This document shows, piece by piece, positions 1 to 8,254 of a stretch of 32,566 bases of DNA (position 1 is the first letter of the stretch; each line of letters begins with the position of its first letter). The notes below the pieces were generated by a model. That model had not been told where the DNA came from and made no database searches. It saw only the letters and a list, made by a program, of their open reading frames with translations. A program made the position numbers and the translations under genes. The stretch comes from DASXTB01 sp036505615 (GTDB lineage: Bacteria > Acidobacteriota > UBA6911 > JACQSX01), in the NCBI GenBank assembly GCA_036505615.1, contig DASXTB010000149.1, positions 1-32,566 on the forward strand, given 5' to 3'.

Positions 1-433
1 TACGGCTGACGCTAAGTGAAAATCCTGGCTTCCCCGGCGCGAGGCGAGGAAGGCCATTTTCGGCAAGAACGACGAACCACGAACCAGTGACAACAGACAT
101 TTCGTGACTCTAGACCTGCGACTTGCGACCTTCGACCTGCGCCTCAGTTCCTGCGACCCGCCCTGGCCTTTTCGGCCGCTTCTCTGCCAATCACGTTTAT
201 GTCCACCTGGATGTCGTCTATGGCATTCAATTTCGAATTGCAGGAGATTCCATACTCCTTGCGCTTGATTTCAGGAAATCGTGGGCGCTACGGCAAAGGT
301 TCATCACCAAGCAGCCTTTCGGCCGTCGAATTTGACGATACTCTGGTGAACTGCCTCGGCGCCCCGCCGGGGTACCCATAACTGGCGGAAACTTCTAAAA
401 TTCCACAATCCACAATCCGCAATTTCCGCAGGC
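1..433. other. Gap with no recognisable gene; contains low-complexity words
   Basis: No open frame here resembles a protein I recognise, and the short frames lack a convincing ribosome-binding site. Positions 112-160 repeat a GACCTGCGAC-like word, the same word family as the nuoF-nuoG gap at 6246-6450. Positions 401-430 carry CACAATCCGCAAT-like words, related in reverse complement to the heptad array at 14664-14811. The stretch from 180 to 380 is not repetitive and I cannot explain it; it could be a gene remnant. Confidence 0.5.
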
Positions 434-2134
434 TTACATATTCTTATAGTTCGGGCCGTCGCCGCCTTCAGGGGGAACCCAGTCGATGATCTGGTAAGGG
501 TCCATGATGTCGCAGGTTTTACAGTGAACGCAGTTGGAAAAATTGATTTGTAGCTGCACCTGGCCGCTCTCTTTGCCCAGAATCTCGTAGACTGCGGCTG
601 GGCAAAAGTGCTGGCAGGGGTTGCCGAATTCGTGGGTGCAGCGGTTATAACAGATATTCAAATCTCTAACGTGCAGGTGGCAGGGCTGATCCTCATCATG
701 CGCGGTTCCCGAATGGTAGACGTCGGTCGCTTTGTCGAAAGTCAGGACGTTGTCAAGTCTAAGAGCATCGGTAGCAGTCCCTGTCGGCTGCCTTACGGTC
801 GCGGCTCCAGTTTCTGACATCTTTCGCAGCCTTTCATGGCCGGTCTTCGTGTTGTATCGCTGGCGCAAGCCGCGACCCCCGGTCACCATCTGCAAGCCTC
901 CATGGAACATTCCTGCAAGAAGACCACTGTCAAATCCCTGATGAAAATTCCGCACCCGGTACATTTCACGCCAAGCCCAGCTTTCCTCATACTTTTCCAC
1001 GTACCTTCCCAGCTTTTCGCTGGAAAAATCGCCGGCCAGGAGGCATTCGAAAATCGCCTCCGCAGCTAACATTCCTGACTTCATTCCCAAGTGGATGCCT
1101 TTGAGTCGTTGCGAGTTTAAGAAACTTGCCGAATCGCCGATAATCAACACGCCGTCGTGTACCATCCTCGGCTGCGAATAGAAGCCGCCCTCCGGAATCG
1201 CTTTCGCTCCATATCCGATCAGTTTGCCGTCCTTCAACAGTCCGGCCACCAGGGGATGTTGTTTCCACCTCGCGAATAAATGATGCGGATCGGTGCCAGG
1301 ATCTTCGTATTCCAATCCCACCACCAGCCCCACGTCCAGCAGCTCCCCGCTCATCATGTAAAGGAAGCCTCCGCCAAAAATCTTCTGCCCCAGCGGATAG
1401 CCGAGGGTGTGAATGACTGTGCCTGCCTGAAGCCGATCTTTGGGTAACTGCCACAGTTCCTTGATGCCGACGGAATAAACCTGCGGACTACGACCGGCGT
1501 CGAGGCCACATTTCTGCACCAGGTTCTTGGTCAACGTTCCGCGCGGGCCCTCTCCGAGCACGGTTACTTTGGCCAAGAGGTCGGGCCCGGGTTCATAATT
1601 GCTTCTCGGCTTTCCGTTCTTATCCAGCCCCTTGTCGCCGGAGCGCACACCCGTAACGCGATCAGCTTCGAATAGAAGCTCCACGCCTGGAAATCCGGGG
1701 AAGATATTGACACCTTTCTGCTCGCACTGCTGCGCCAGCCACCCGACAAGCCTGCCCAGCGAGATAACATAATTGCCATGATTGTTCAGCGGCGGCGGAA
1801 TGAGAGGGAAAGGCAGCTTGCGCCGCTGCGTCAGATAGTAAATGTGATCCTTGACCACGGGAGTGTCGAGAGGCGCCCCGAGGCTTGCAAAATCGGGAAT
1901 TAGCTCCTCAAGAGCCCGAGGGTCCAGTATGGCGCCGCTCAATGCGTGCGAATTGACTTCCTTTCCCTTCTCGATGACTGCGATGGAAGTCTCTTTCAGC
2001 TTCCTTCCAGTCCTTTTCCCTTGGGAAACGGCCAGATCGTGCTCTTCGATCAATTGGGAGAGCCGGTATGCTCCGGCCAAGCTGGCAGGACCCGCGCCTA
2101 CAAAGAGGACGTCGAATTCCAAAGATTCACGCAT
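434..2134 (-). CDS. Electron transfer flavoprotein-ubiquinone oxidoreductase (ETF-QO)
   Basis: This 566-residue flavoprotein should oxidise reduced electron transfer flavoprotein and pass the electrons to quinone at the inner membrane. The N-terminus has an FAD-binding Rossmann motif, GAGPAS at residues 13-18. The C-terminus has the family's ferredoxin-like [4Fe-4S] site, with cysteines at about 511, 535, 538 and 541 (CVHCKTC). Length matches bacterial and mitochondrial ETF-QO. No Shine-Dalgarno is obvious before the ATG at 2134. It is the last gene of the complex I operon in this window, separated from nuoI by a gap that is almost entirely a hairpin-forming repeat. The electron donors EtfA and EtfB are not in the window. 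The context suggests that NADH and acyl-CoA/ETF electrons enter the quinone pool through co-expressed enzymes. Confidence 0.96.
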   Translation of the reverse strand: MRESLEFDVLFVGAGPASLAGAYRLSQLIEEHDLAVSQGKRTGRKLKETSIAVIEKGKEVNSHALSGAILDPRALEELIPDFASLGAPLDTPVVKDHIYYLTQRRKLPFPLIPPPLNNHGNYVISLGRLVGWLAQQCEQKGVNIFPGFPGVELLFEADRVTGVRSGDKGLDKNGKPRSNYEPGPDLLAKVTVLGEGPRGTLTKNLVQKCGLDAGRSPQVYSVGIKELWQLPKDRLQAGTVIHTLGYPLGQKIFGGGFLYMMSGELLDVGLVVGLEYEDPGTDPHHLFARWKQHPLVAGLLKDGKLIGYGAKAIPEGGFYSQPRMVHDGVLIIGDSASFLNSQRLKGIHLGMKSGMLAAEAIFECLLAGDFSSEKLGRYVEKYEESWAWREMYRVRNFHQGFDSGLLAGMFHGGLQMVTGGRGLRQRYNTKTGHERLRKMSETGAATVRQPTGTATDALRLDNVLTFDKATDVYHSGTAHDEDQPCHLHVRDLNICYNRCTHEFGNPCQHFCPAAVYEILGKESGQVQLQINFSNCVHCKTCDIMDPYQIIDWVPPEGGDGPNYKNM

Positions 2135-2136
2135 AG

Positions 2137-2251
2137 GAATGTCGAATGCCGAATTTCGAATGTCGAATGAGGATCAACGAATCGTGATGTAGGCTCATGC
2201 TTGCGGACTGAGATTCAGCATTCGTCATTCGAAATTCGTCATTCGACATTC
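2137..2251. repeat. Inverted word-repeat hairpin filling the nuoI-ETF-QO gap
   Basis: The left arm, from 2137, is built of GAATGTCGAATG-like words. The right arm, ending at 2251, is its reverse complement, and 31 of the first 33 positions pair. The loop is roughly 40 bases. The structure fills essentially the whole space between the nuoI stop (2253) and the ETF-QO start (2134). It could act as an mRNA hairpin that attenuates or stabilises the operon transcript; that role is inference. Confidence 0.85.
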
Positions 2252-2252
2252 T

Positions 2253-2834
2253 TCAGCTTTGCTCTGCCTTCCGAATCTCCCCTATCCCCTCCGCCCGGCG
2301 CGGCTCGTTCGCCAGCAGGCGATCAATGTCGTAAATCATTTCCTTGCGAGAATAGGCAGCGAAGTCGAGGATATGAGTGTCCATGCGAATGGCATCCTCG
2401 GGACAAACTTCGACGCAAAACCCGCAAAAGATACATTTGCCGATGTCAATGTCGAACCGCTCCGGCCGTTTCTCAATGTTTGGGTCCGGATGCTCCGTGG
2501 CCACAATATAAATGCATCGCGCCGGGCAGATCGTTTCGCACATCATACAGGCGACGCAGCGCGGAGAACCGTCTTCGCGTTTGGTGAGGCGGTGCAGCGA
2601 GCGGAGCCGCGGTGAATAACCGCGAATTTCCTCCGGATACTGAACGGTCTCCCCGGCGCGGCGGCCCTTCCACAATCCCACCAGATGAAAAATGTGGATC
2701 AGCAGGTTACGCAAGAAGTGGGCGGCAGTTATTTTCATGCCGCGCAGGATCTCCGGTAGATAGGTGCGCTGCCAGAAGCCAAGCGGCGGAAGGGATCTGT
2801 CTTCAGACTTGATTACCTTATTGTTATCGCCCAT
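2253..2834 (-). CDS. nuoI: NADH-quinone oxidoreductase subunit I, operon-distal copy
   Basis: This 193-residue ferredoxin-like subunit carries the two [4Fe-4S] clusters (N6a and N6b) that relay electrons toward NuoB in the peripheral arm of complex I. The first cluster ligands are cysteines 93, 96, 99 and 103, and the second are 134, 137, 140 and 144 (CIFCGFCVEVCP). An extra cysteine lies at 107. A hydrophobic stretch near residues 36-54 fits the amphipathic N-terminal helices that lie on the membrane. It is downstream of nuoH, as in many nuo operons. A second, clearly different NuoI is encoded at 13016-13483. No strong ribosome-binding site precedes the ATG. Confidence 0.95.
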   Translation of the reverse strand: MGDNNKVIKSEDRSLPPLGFWQRTYLPEILRGMKITAAHFLRNLLIHIFHLVGLWKGRRAGETVQYPEEIRGYSPRLRSLHRLTKREDGSPRCVACMMCETICPARCIYIVATEHPDPNIEKRPERFDIDIGKCIFCGFCVEVCPEDAIRMDTHILDFAAYSRKEMIYDIDRLLANEPRRAEGIGEIRKAEQS

Positions 2835-2883
2835 TTTCAGATCAATTCTATCTTGTCCAGGAGAAGCGTGAAGAAATCCGATT

Positions 2884-2950
2884 CACCGCAGAGACGCCAG
2901 GGTACAGAGATCCGTGGAGTTGTCTCTGCGCTATCTCTGAGTCCTCTGCA
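2884..2950. repeat. Low-complexity CAGAGA-word stretch with inverted copies
   Basis: Words such as GCAGAGAC and ACAGAGATC are followed by inverted counterparts (GTCTCTGCG, TCTCTGAG, CCTCTGCA). This is a small example of the word-hairpin style seen in other gaps of the window. It lies in the 586-base gap between nuoI and nuoH. Confidence 0.5.
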
Positions 2951-3020
2951 ATGCTAACCATTAAATTCCTTACGGGCGGCAAAGATTTGGTTTGCTTTAG
3001 ACCCCGCCCAGCGGGGTCGA

Positions 3021-3260
3021 AGAGTATAGCCGGGGGCAGAGCGCGTTTTTTGCGCGGCGCCCCCGGTCGACTCCCCAATATCGACCTCCGCACCCTGTAA
3101 GGGTGCAACAAAATTTTCCCGATGATTGACCCGAGCCGCTCTTCCCCCAAAAAAATACATCCGCGATTCGTGTCGCACCCCTTCAGGGTGCATACCCATG
3201 ATGGGTGTCGCAGACCGGGGGCGCCGCGCAAAAAGTGCGCTCTGCCCCCGGCTATACTCT
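3021..3260. repeat. Palindromic intergenic element with 48-base inverted arms
   Basis: Positions 3021-3068 and 3213-3260 are inverted copies differing at only 2 of 48 positions. The 144-base interior carries two small palindromes, GCACCCTGTAAGGGTGC near 3090 and GCACCCCTTCAGGGTGC near 3175. Short hairpins flank the element: GACCCC/GGGGTC at 3000-3018 and GACGCCTTCAGCGTC at 3263-3277. The gap is 586 bases long and contains no credible gene. The layout resembles REP/BIME-type or MITE-like noncoding elements. No transposase is encoded nearby, and no target-site duplication was identified. Confidence 0.85.
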
Positions 3261-3420
3261 GTGACGCCTTCAGCGTCTCCGTCTGCGGCTTGCCATCCTC
3301 GCTGCCCAGATTGGGTTGGGGCCCTGCCGCGCTAGGGCTCAGCGGTGAGAAAAAAAACCGCATGCCATCGGCCATCACTCAACTCTCACAATCTAGCCAG
3401 ACTCTCGACTGGCCGCTCTG

Positions 3421-4500
3421 CTACCTCTGTAGAAGCAATAAAATTCCACCCGTCACGAGAATGTTCAAAATCGAAAGCGGTAACATCATCTGCCAACCCA
3501 GGCGTATTAGCTGATCATAGCGAAAGCGTGGCAACGTCCACCGGACCAGAAGGAACATCCAGCAGAAAAACGCGAGCTTCACTAGGAACGTCAGCACCTG
3601 TACTATTGCTACCATTGTCGCCGGCAGCAGCACGGCGCCCCCCCAGGGAAAGTGAAATCCATCGCGATACAAGTATGGAAACTGCCAGCCCCCGAAGAAT
3701 AGCGTGGTCACCAGTCCGGCAACAACCACTGTCTCGACAAAATCCGTCATAAAAAACATGCCAAACTTCATTCCCGAATACTCGATGAAGTAGCCGATGA
3801 TCTCGGATTCCCCTTCAGGCAGATCGAAGGGGGCACGTTTGGTTTCTGCCATCGCTGCGGCGGAGAACAAAAAAAAGCCCAGCGGCTGCAGGAAAACGCC
3901 CCAGTTGGGCAAAAACCCGAATAGCAGGTCCCCCTGCCGGTATACCATCGTCTGCAGGTTGATGGTTTGAAAAACCATCACCAATCCGACCACCGTCGCG
4001 CCGATGGTAATTTCGTAAGAAATCATCTGCGAGGCTGCTCGCAAGCCGCCCAGCAGCGAAAAATTGTTGTTGGACGCCCAACCTGCCAGCACAAAGCCAT
4101 AGATGCCCATCGACATCGCCGCAAAGATATAGAGCAAACCCACGTTCAAGTTGGCTACCTGCAGGTTCACCAGCTTTCCGCCGATCCGGACATGGTCGCC
4201 AAAGGGAATGGCGGCGAAACTGATCAGCGCGAAGAACAGGGCGAAAAAAGGAGCCAACGTATGCATCATCTTGTTGGCGCCTTCCGGAACGAAGTCTTCC
4301 TTGGTGATCATCTTGATAGTATCTGCCAGCGGATGAAACAATCCCAGCAGAGTGAGACCGAAAATCGACGCTCGATTGGCGCCAATTCGATCCTGTATTA
4401 GCGCGCTCTGTTTGCGTTCGGCCCAAGTCAGCAGCGTCGTGTAGTTGAGCAGAACAAACAGCGCGAATGCCACTTTTCCGGCGGCGATAGCAAAATCCAT
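3421..4500 (-). CDS. nuoH: NADH-quinone oxidoreductase subunit H
   Basis: This 359-residue integral membrane subunit joins the peripheral arm of complex I to the proton-pumping arm and helps form the quinone chamber. The N-terminal helix is followed by the family signature ERKQSALIQDRIGANRA. Later loops include the conserved acidic segment around AETKRAPFDLPEGESEI. About eight transmembrane segments are visible, in line with the family. It sits between nuoG and nuoI with a 92-base gap after nuoG. No good Shine-Dalgarno precedes the ATG at 4500, so translation may depend on the upstream message. Confidence 0.96.
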   Translation of the reverse strand: MDFAIAAGKVAFALFVLLNYTTLLTWAERKQSALIQDRIGANRASIFGLTLLGLFHPLADTIKMITKEDFVPEGANKMMHTLAPFFALFFALISFAAIPFGDHVRIGGKLVNLQVANLNVGLLYIFAAMSMGIYGFVLAGWASNNNFSLLGGLRAASQMISYEITIGATVVGLVMVFQTINLQTMVYRQGDLLFGFLPNWGVFLQPLGFFLFSAAAMAETKRAPFDLPEGESEIIGYFIEYSGMKFGMFFMTDFVETVVVAGLVTTLFFGGWQFPYLYRDGFHFPWGGAVLLPATMVAIVQVLTFLVKLAFFCWMFLLVRWTLPRFRYDQLIRLGWQMMLPLSILNILVTGGILLLLQR

Positions 4501-4592
4501 ACAAGTGACCAGTTATCAGGTGCAAGAGTTACCGGTGAAAAGCCCCCTGTCACACAGGCCTGAAGATGCGCCGGTGAGGTGTCTCCTGCAAG

Positions 4593-6233
4593 TCAGTCCA
4601 CCTCTCTGAGATTCATTCCAGCGCCCTGGACGGCAATCAAGGGCTGCTGGTATACGACCTCAACCTCCGGAGGGTTCAACGTTTCCTGATCAAAGAAAGG
4701 AATCTCAGCTCTCAATCGTGACAGCAGCCGTTCCCGTTCAAAGACGCTTCGATCCATTGCGAAGCGTGCCGCCAAATCGGCTACCAATTCAACCTCGGGA
4801 AGGGAGTCGCCCAGCGGCGCGACGGCGCGTTCAAACCTCTGAGCGCGGCCTTGAAAATTCGTAAAGCTTCCCTCTTTCTCCGCATAGGTGGCCGAGGGGA
4901 GCACCAGTCCGGCAATCTCAGAAGTGCCGTTGGCATTGCAACCGATAAAGATCAGGTGTTGCAGCGAACTCAGCACGCCGGCAAACTGGGGCGCCAAGCT
5001 CAAGTCCTGCAGGAATACCAGCAGCGTTCGCACGGCTCCGCTTCGGATTTCTTCGGCCATCCAGGCGCCGTCGGCCGAATCTCGACGGTAAAGGCCCATT
5101 TCGATGCATCCTCTAGTGTTGGGATTCTTATCGGCGCGGATCAGGAAATCGTCCTCAAAACCGGGATGCTCCGCGGGATTTCGAAAATCGATTTTGCCGA
5201 TACCCAGGTGCCGCGCTAACATCGCGACGGCATAAAGATCTTCGTTGGAAAGCTGCGGTGAAAGAAAGATCCCAGCCGAGTCGCCGGAACCCGCTGTGCT
5301 GTCACGAATCCAGTCAGCAGCAGTGCTAAGACCTTCTTCGACGCTCACCGAGATCCGCTCCTTTCCCTTTCCCACCTGGAACGCCTTAAGCCGGCTCGGC
5401 GAGTCAATAAACTCAAACCCATAGCGCCCTTCGTCGCAAATCCACCATTTGTTGACGTCCGGGTTGAAACGCGGCTTCAGCCGAAGGATCCGCTTCCCTC
5501 GCGATTGATAAGGACGCTGCTCGTTGTGATGGATTTCAATGTTGCATCCACGCGCGCAGCCGGGACAAATGGAATTTGCACGATCCAAGTACCAGACACG
5601 GCACTGGAAACGAAATTCACGCTCCGTAAGCGCCCCTACCGGACAAATATCAATCACATTGCCGCTGTAGGGATTTGTCAGTTCCCTTCCTTCAAACAAC
5701 GCGATTTCAGAATGCTCGCCCCGATTGACGATTCCCAACTCGTGGCTTTTGCTCACTTCCTTGCAGAAGCGGACGCAGCGGGAGCAGAGAATGCAACGCT
5801 CGTTGTCCAGCATCACATGAGGACCGATAGGAAACGCTTTGCGCCGCTTGATCTTGTTCTCCAGAAACTTGCTCTGGTAGAGCCCGAATTCCATGTAGAA
5901 GTTCTGAAGATCGCACTCTCCGGACTGGTCGCACACAGGACAATCCAGCGGATGATTGGAGAGCAAGAATTCAAGAATACTCTGGCGCGCCAGTTTTACC
6001 TTGTCCGTTTCAGTGTGCACTGCCATGCCATCTGCGGCCTGCGTGTAACAGGCGATTTGCAGCTTCGGCATTTTTTCGATTTCGACAAGGCACATGCGGC
6101 AGCTTCCTGCAATGCTCAGGCCGGGGTGATAGCAGTAACGAGGGATGTAAATCCCAAGCGCTTCGGCAGCCTGAATGACCGTCTTCCCCTTCTCTACCGT
6201 CACTTGCTGCCCGTCGATCGTTATTGAAGGCAT
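4593..6233 (-). CDS. nuoG: NADH-quinone oxidoreductase subunit G (short form)
   Basis: This 546-residue iron-sulfur subunit belongs to the NADH dehydrogenase module. The 2Fe-2S site uses cysteines 34, 45, 48 and 62. Cluster N5 uses His94 with Cys98, 101 and 107, and N4 uses Cys147, 150, 153 and 197. The non-universal N7 cluster is also present, with Cys223, 226, 230 and 266. The molybdopterin-oxidoreductase-like C-terminal part is much shorter than in E. coli NuoG (about 900 residues). The ATG at 6233 (MPSITIDGQ) is chosen because the frame continues upstream to 6320 only by reading through the repeat array between nuoF and nuoG. That extension (RPATCDLRPAT-like) is repeat translation, not protein. 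Confidence 0.95.
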   Translation of the reverse strand: MPSITIDGQQVTVEKGKTVIQAAEALGIYIPRYCYHPGLSIAGSCRMCLVEIEKMPKLQIACYTQAADGMAVHTETDKVKLARQSILEFLLSNHPLDCPVCDQSGECDLQNFYMEFGLYQSKFLENKIKRRKAFPIGPHVMLDNERCILCSRCVRFCKEVSKSHELGIVNRGEHSEIALFEGRELTNPYSGNVIDICPVGALTEREFRFQCRVWYLDRANSICPGCARGCNIEIHHNEQRPYQSRGKRILRLKPRFNPDVNKWWICDEGRYGFEFIDSPSRLKAFQVGKGKERISVSVEEGLSTAADWIRDSTAGSGDSAGIFLSPQLSNEDLYAVAMLARHLGIGKIDFRNPAEHPGFEDDFLIRADKNPNTRGCIEMGLYRRDSADGAWMAEEIRSGAVRTLLVFLQDLSLAPQFAGVLSSLQHLIFIGCNANGTSEIAGLVLPSATYAEKEGSFTNFQGRAQRFERAVAPLGDSLPEVELVADLAARFAMDRSVFERERLLSRLRAEIPFFDQETLNPPEVEVVYQQPLIAVQGAGMNLREVD

Positions 6234-6245
6234 AGGAAAAAAAGT

Positions 6246-6450
6246 AGCAGGTCGAAGGTTACAAGTCGAAGGTCGCAAATCCAAAGTCGCAGGTCGCAAG
6301 TCGCAGGTCCCAGGTCGCAAGTCGATTTTTGAAGGTTGAGGCTAGACGGAGTTTGCGACCAGTTTCACAAGCAAACCGGTTTAGTCTACGCATCGACGTT
6401 CCTCCGACCTGCGACCAGTAACTTGCGACCTGCGAATTGCGACCTGCGAC
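6246..6450. repeat. Inverted word-repeat hairpin in the nuoF-nuoG gap
   Basis: From 6246 to about 6325 the plus strand repeats GCAGGTCGCAAGTCG-like words. From about 6404 to 6450 it repeats the reverse complement (GCGACCTGCGA). An unrelated core of about 80 bases lies between them. The whole 219-base gap between the nuoF stop (6453) and nuoG start (6233) is therefore a potential long hairpin in the operon mRNA. The same word occurs at 112-160. Confidence 0.85.
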
Positions 6451-6452
6451 AT

Positions 6453-7718
6453 TTAGCGAACGGCTGTACAAGTCCCATTGCGAATATGACTTTCAAATTC
6501 ATCACGAAACTTGGCAATGAAACTTTGCACGGGAAGCGCTGCGGCGTCTCCCAGCGGACAAATGGTGTTTCCCAGAATGTTTCCGGCCAGGCGAGGAAGG
6601 TTGTCCAGGTCCTCCCTGACGCCCTGCCCTTCGAGATTGCGCCTTAGAATACGAGTCATCCAGCCTGTGCCTTCGCGGCAGGGAGTGCACTGGCCGCAGC
6701 TTTCATGCTGGTAGAATTTGGAAATAATCGCCAGAGCCTTGACCAGGCAGGTGGTTTCATCCATCACGATCACGCCGGCTGATCCAACCATTGATCCGAC
6801 TGCCGCAAGCGATTCCACGTCCATCTTGACGTCGATTTCTTCAGGCTTCAGCACCGGCGATGACGATCCTCCCGGGATCACAGCGCGCAGTTTCCTGTCA
6901 TTTCTAACTCCTCCGGCATGCGTGTATATGATCTCGCGCAGCGTGGTTCCCGCCGGGAGCTCATAAACACCGGGCTTCTTGACATGCCCGCTTACCGAAT
7001 ACATCCGGGTCCCTCCGTTCTTGGGGCTTCCCAGATCGGCGAACCATTCGCTGCCGTTGCGAATTATTCCAGGAACGTGTGAGATCGTTTCGGTGTTGTT
7101 AATAATGGTGGGACAGCCGAACAACCCGACGATCGCGGGAAAAGGCGGCTTTAACCGGGGCCAGCCCCGCTTCCCTTCGAGCGATTCCAAGAGCGCCGTC
7201 TCCTCACCGCAGATGTAGGCCCCCGCTCCCAGGTGGATTACCACGTCCAGATCAAATTCGGACCCGAAAATCTTCTTTCCAAAAAATCTCTCCCCATATG
7301 CCTCGTCCAGCGCAGCCTGGACGATGCCGGCAAAGCGGTAGTATTCACCGCGGGTGTAAATGAAGCACCGATGCGCTCCGATGGCGTAACAGGCAATGAT
7401 GATGCCTTCCAACAACAAGTGCGGGTCCCATTCCATGATGTGCCGGTCCTTGAAAGTTCCCGGCTCGCTTTCGTCGCTATTGACGACTAGATACTTTGGT
7501 TTAGGTGAGTCTTTGGGAATGAAGCTCCATTTTTTCCCGGTTGGAAATCCCGCGCCACCCAGGCCTCGCAGGTTAGATCTGGTAATCTCATCGATGACTG
7601 TTTGAGGAGTCATCACAGTGAGCGCTTTGCGCGCGGCCTCGTAACCGCCATCTTTCAGGTAGAATGCGATGCTGCGCGCTTGCGGATTGAAGAAGTTCTT
7701 AGAAAGAATCTTTTCCAT
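6453..7718 (-). CDS. nuoF: NADH-quinone oxidoreductase subunit F (NADH- and FMN-binding)
   Basis: This 421-residue subunit binds NADH and FMN and starts electron transfer in complex I. The FMN/NADH loop GLGGAGFPTGKKW is at residues 52-64. The second nucleotide motif GAGAYICGEETAL is at about 165-177. The N3 [4Fe-4S] ligands are Cys341, 344, 347 (ESCGQCTPCREG) and Cys387. Length is normal. It follows nuoE with a 59-base gap that contains a compact GC hairpin. Ribosome-binding signals before the ATG are weak. Confidence 0.97.
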   Translation of the reverse strand: MEKILSKNFFNPQARSIAFYLKDGGYEAARKALTVMTPQTVIDEITRSNLRGLGGAGFPTGKKWSFIPKDSPKPKYLVVNSDESEPGTFKDRHIMEWDPHLLLEGIIIACYAIGAHRCFIYTRGEYYRFAGIVQAALDEAYGERFFGKKIFGSEFDLDVVIHLGAGAYICGEETALLESLEGKRGWPRLKPPFPAIVGLFGCPTIINNTETISHVPGIIRNGSEWFADLGSPKNGGTRMYSVSGHVKKPGVYELPAGTTLREIIYTHAGGVRNDRKLRAVIPGGSSSPVLKPEEIDVKMDVESLAAVGSMVGSAGVIVMDETTCLVKALAIISKFYQHESCGQCTPCREGTGWMTRILRRNLEGQGVREDLDNLPRLAGNILGNTICPLGDAAALPVQSFIAKFRDEFESHIRNGTCTAVR

Positions 7719-7731
7719 TTACTGCCAAGCT

Positions 7732-7753
7732 GAGACGGCCCTCAGGCCGTCTC
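7732..7753. repeat. GC-rich hairpin between nuoE and nuoF, also found at 32311
   Basis: GAGACGGCC and GGCCGTCTC form a perfect 9-base stem with a 4-base loop. No T-run follows on either side, so it does not look like an intrinsic terminator. The same stem, with a 5-base loop and the same trailing TCC, occurs at 32311-32333. It may modulate processing or stability of the nuo transcript between nuoE and nuoF. Confidence 0.7.
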
Positions 7754-7777
7754 TCCGCTCCCATTCAACTTTTCCAT

Positions 7778-8254
7778 TTATTTCAATTTGTCCAGCAGCT
7801 CGTCCACCTTATCAGGGGTCATGTTGGCGTAGTAATCGTCATTGACCTGCAACGACGGAGACATCTCGCAAGCGCCCAGGCATTCCACCGTGGTGATGGT
7901 GAACCTTTTATCGGGAGTCGTTTCTCCTTCCTGTATTCCCAGCCTGCGGCAGGCCGTGGCAACCGACTCTTCGGCTCCCAGCAGGCTGCACGAGATATTG
8001 GTGCAGAATTGCAGGCGGTATTTTCCCGCCGGCTTTCGCAAAAGCAGGCTGTAGAAGCTGATCGTCTCGCGGACTTCGATGACGGGAATCGACAACACCT
8101 CGGCGACCGCGGCTTCCGTTTCCGCCGAGACAAAGCCATACTCGCGCTGGCAGGCGTTCAAGATTGGAATCAAAGCGGCTCGAGGCTGGGGGTACTTGGC
8201 CAGGAGTTCCGAGATTGTCGCCAGCAGCTTATCCGAAAGCGCGCCCAGACTCAT
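7778..8254 (-). CDS. nuoE: NADH-quinone oxidoreductase subunit E
   Basis: This 158-residue thioredoxin-fold subunit carries the 2Fe-2S cluster N1a of the NADH module. The ligands are visible as Cys84, Cys89, Cys125 and Cys129 (CTNISC and CLGAC). An N-terminal helical bundle precedes the fold. The ATG at 8254 is chosen over an in-frame start at 8374. It overlaps the nuoD stop in an ATGA junction, has a strong GGAGGAG Shine-Dalgarno 8 bases upstream, and starts at the normal family position. The longer frame would only add residues read from inside nuoD. Confidence 0.96.
   Translation of the reverse strand: MSLGALSDKLLATISELLAKYPQPRAALIPILNACQREYGFVSAETEAAVAEVLSIPVIEVRETISFYSLLLRKPAGKYRLQFCTNISCSLLGAEESVATACRRLGIQEGETTPDKRFTITTVECLGACEMSPSLQVNDDYYANMTPDKVDELLDKLK

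Noticed and set aside
2848..3378. 176-residue minus-strand open frame and overlapping plus-strand frames in the nuoH-nuoI gap
   Set aside because: They read through a 48-base inverted repeat and its hairpins. The peptides mirror each other on both strands, which marks translated palindrome, not protein.
5505..6227. 240-residue plus-strand open frame opposite nuoG
   Set aside because: It lies antisense to a gene with complete iron-sulfur motifs and shows no family resemblance.
6234..6320. 29-residue N-terminal extension of NuoG
   Set aside because: It is RPATCDL-type translation of the word repeat. The normal NuoG start is the ATG at 6233.
7732..7753. Intrinsic terminator between nuoE and nuoF
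   Set aside because: The stem is strong but no T-run follows in the direction of transcription, and the operon continues on the same strand.
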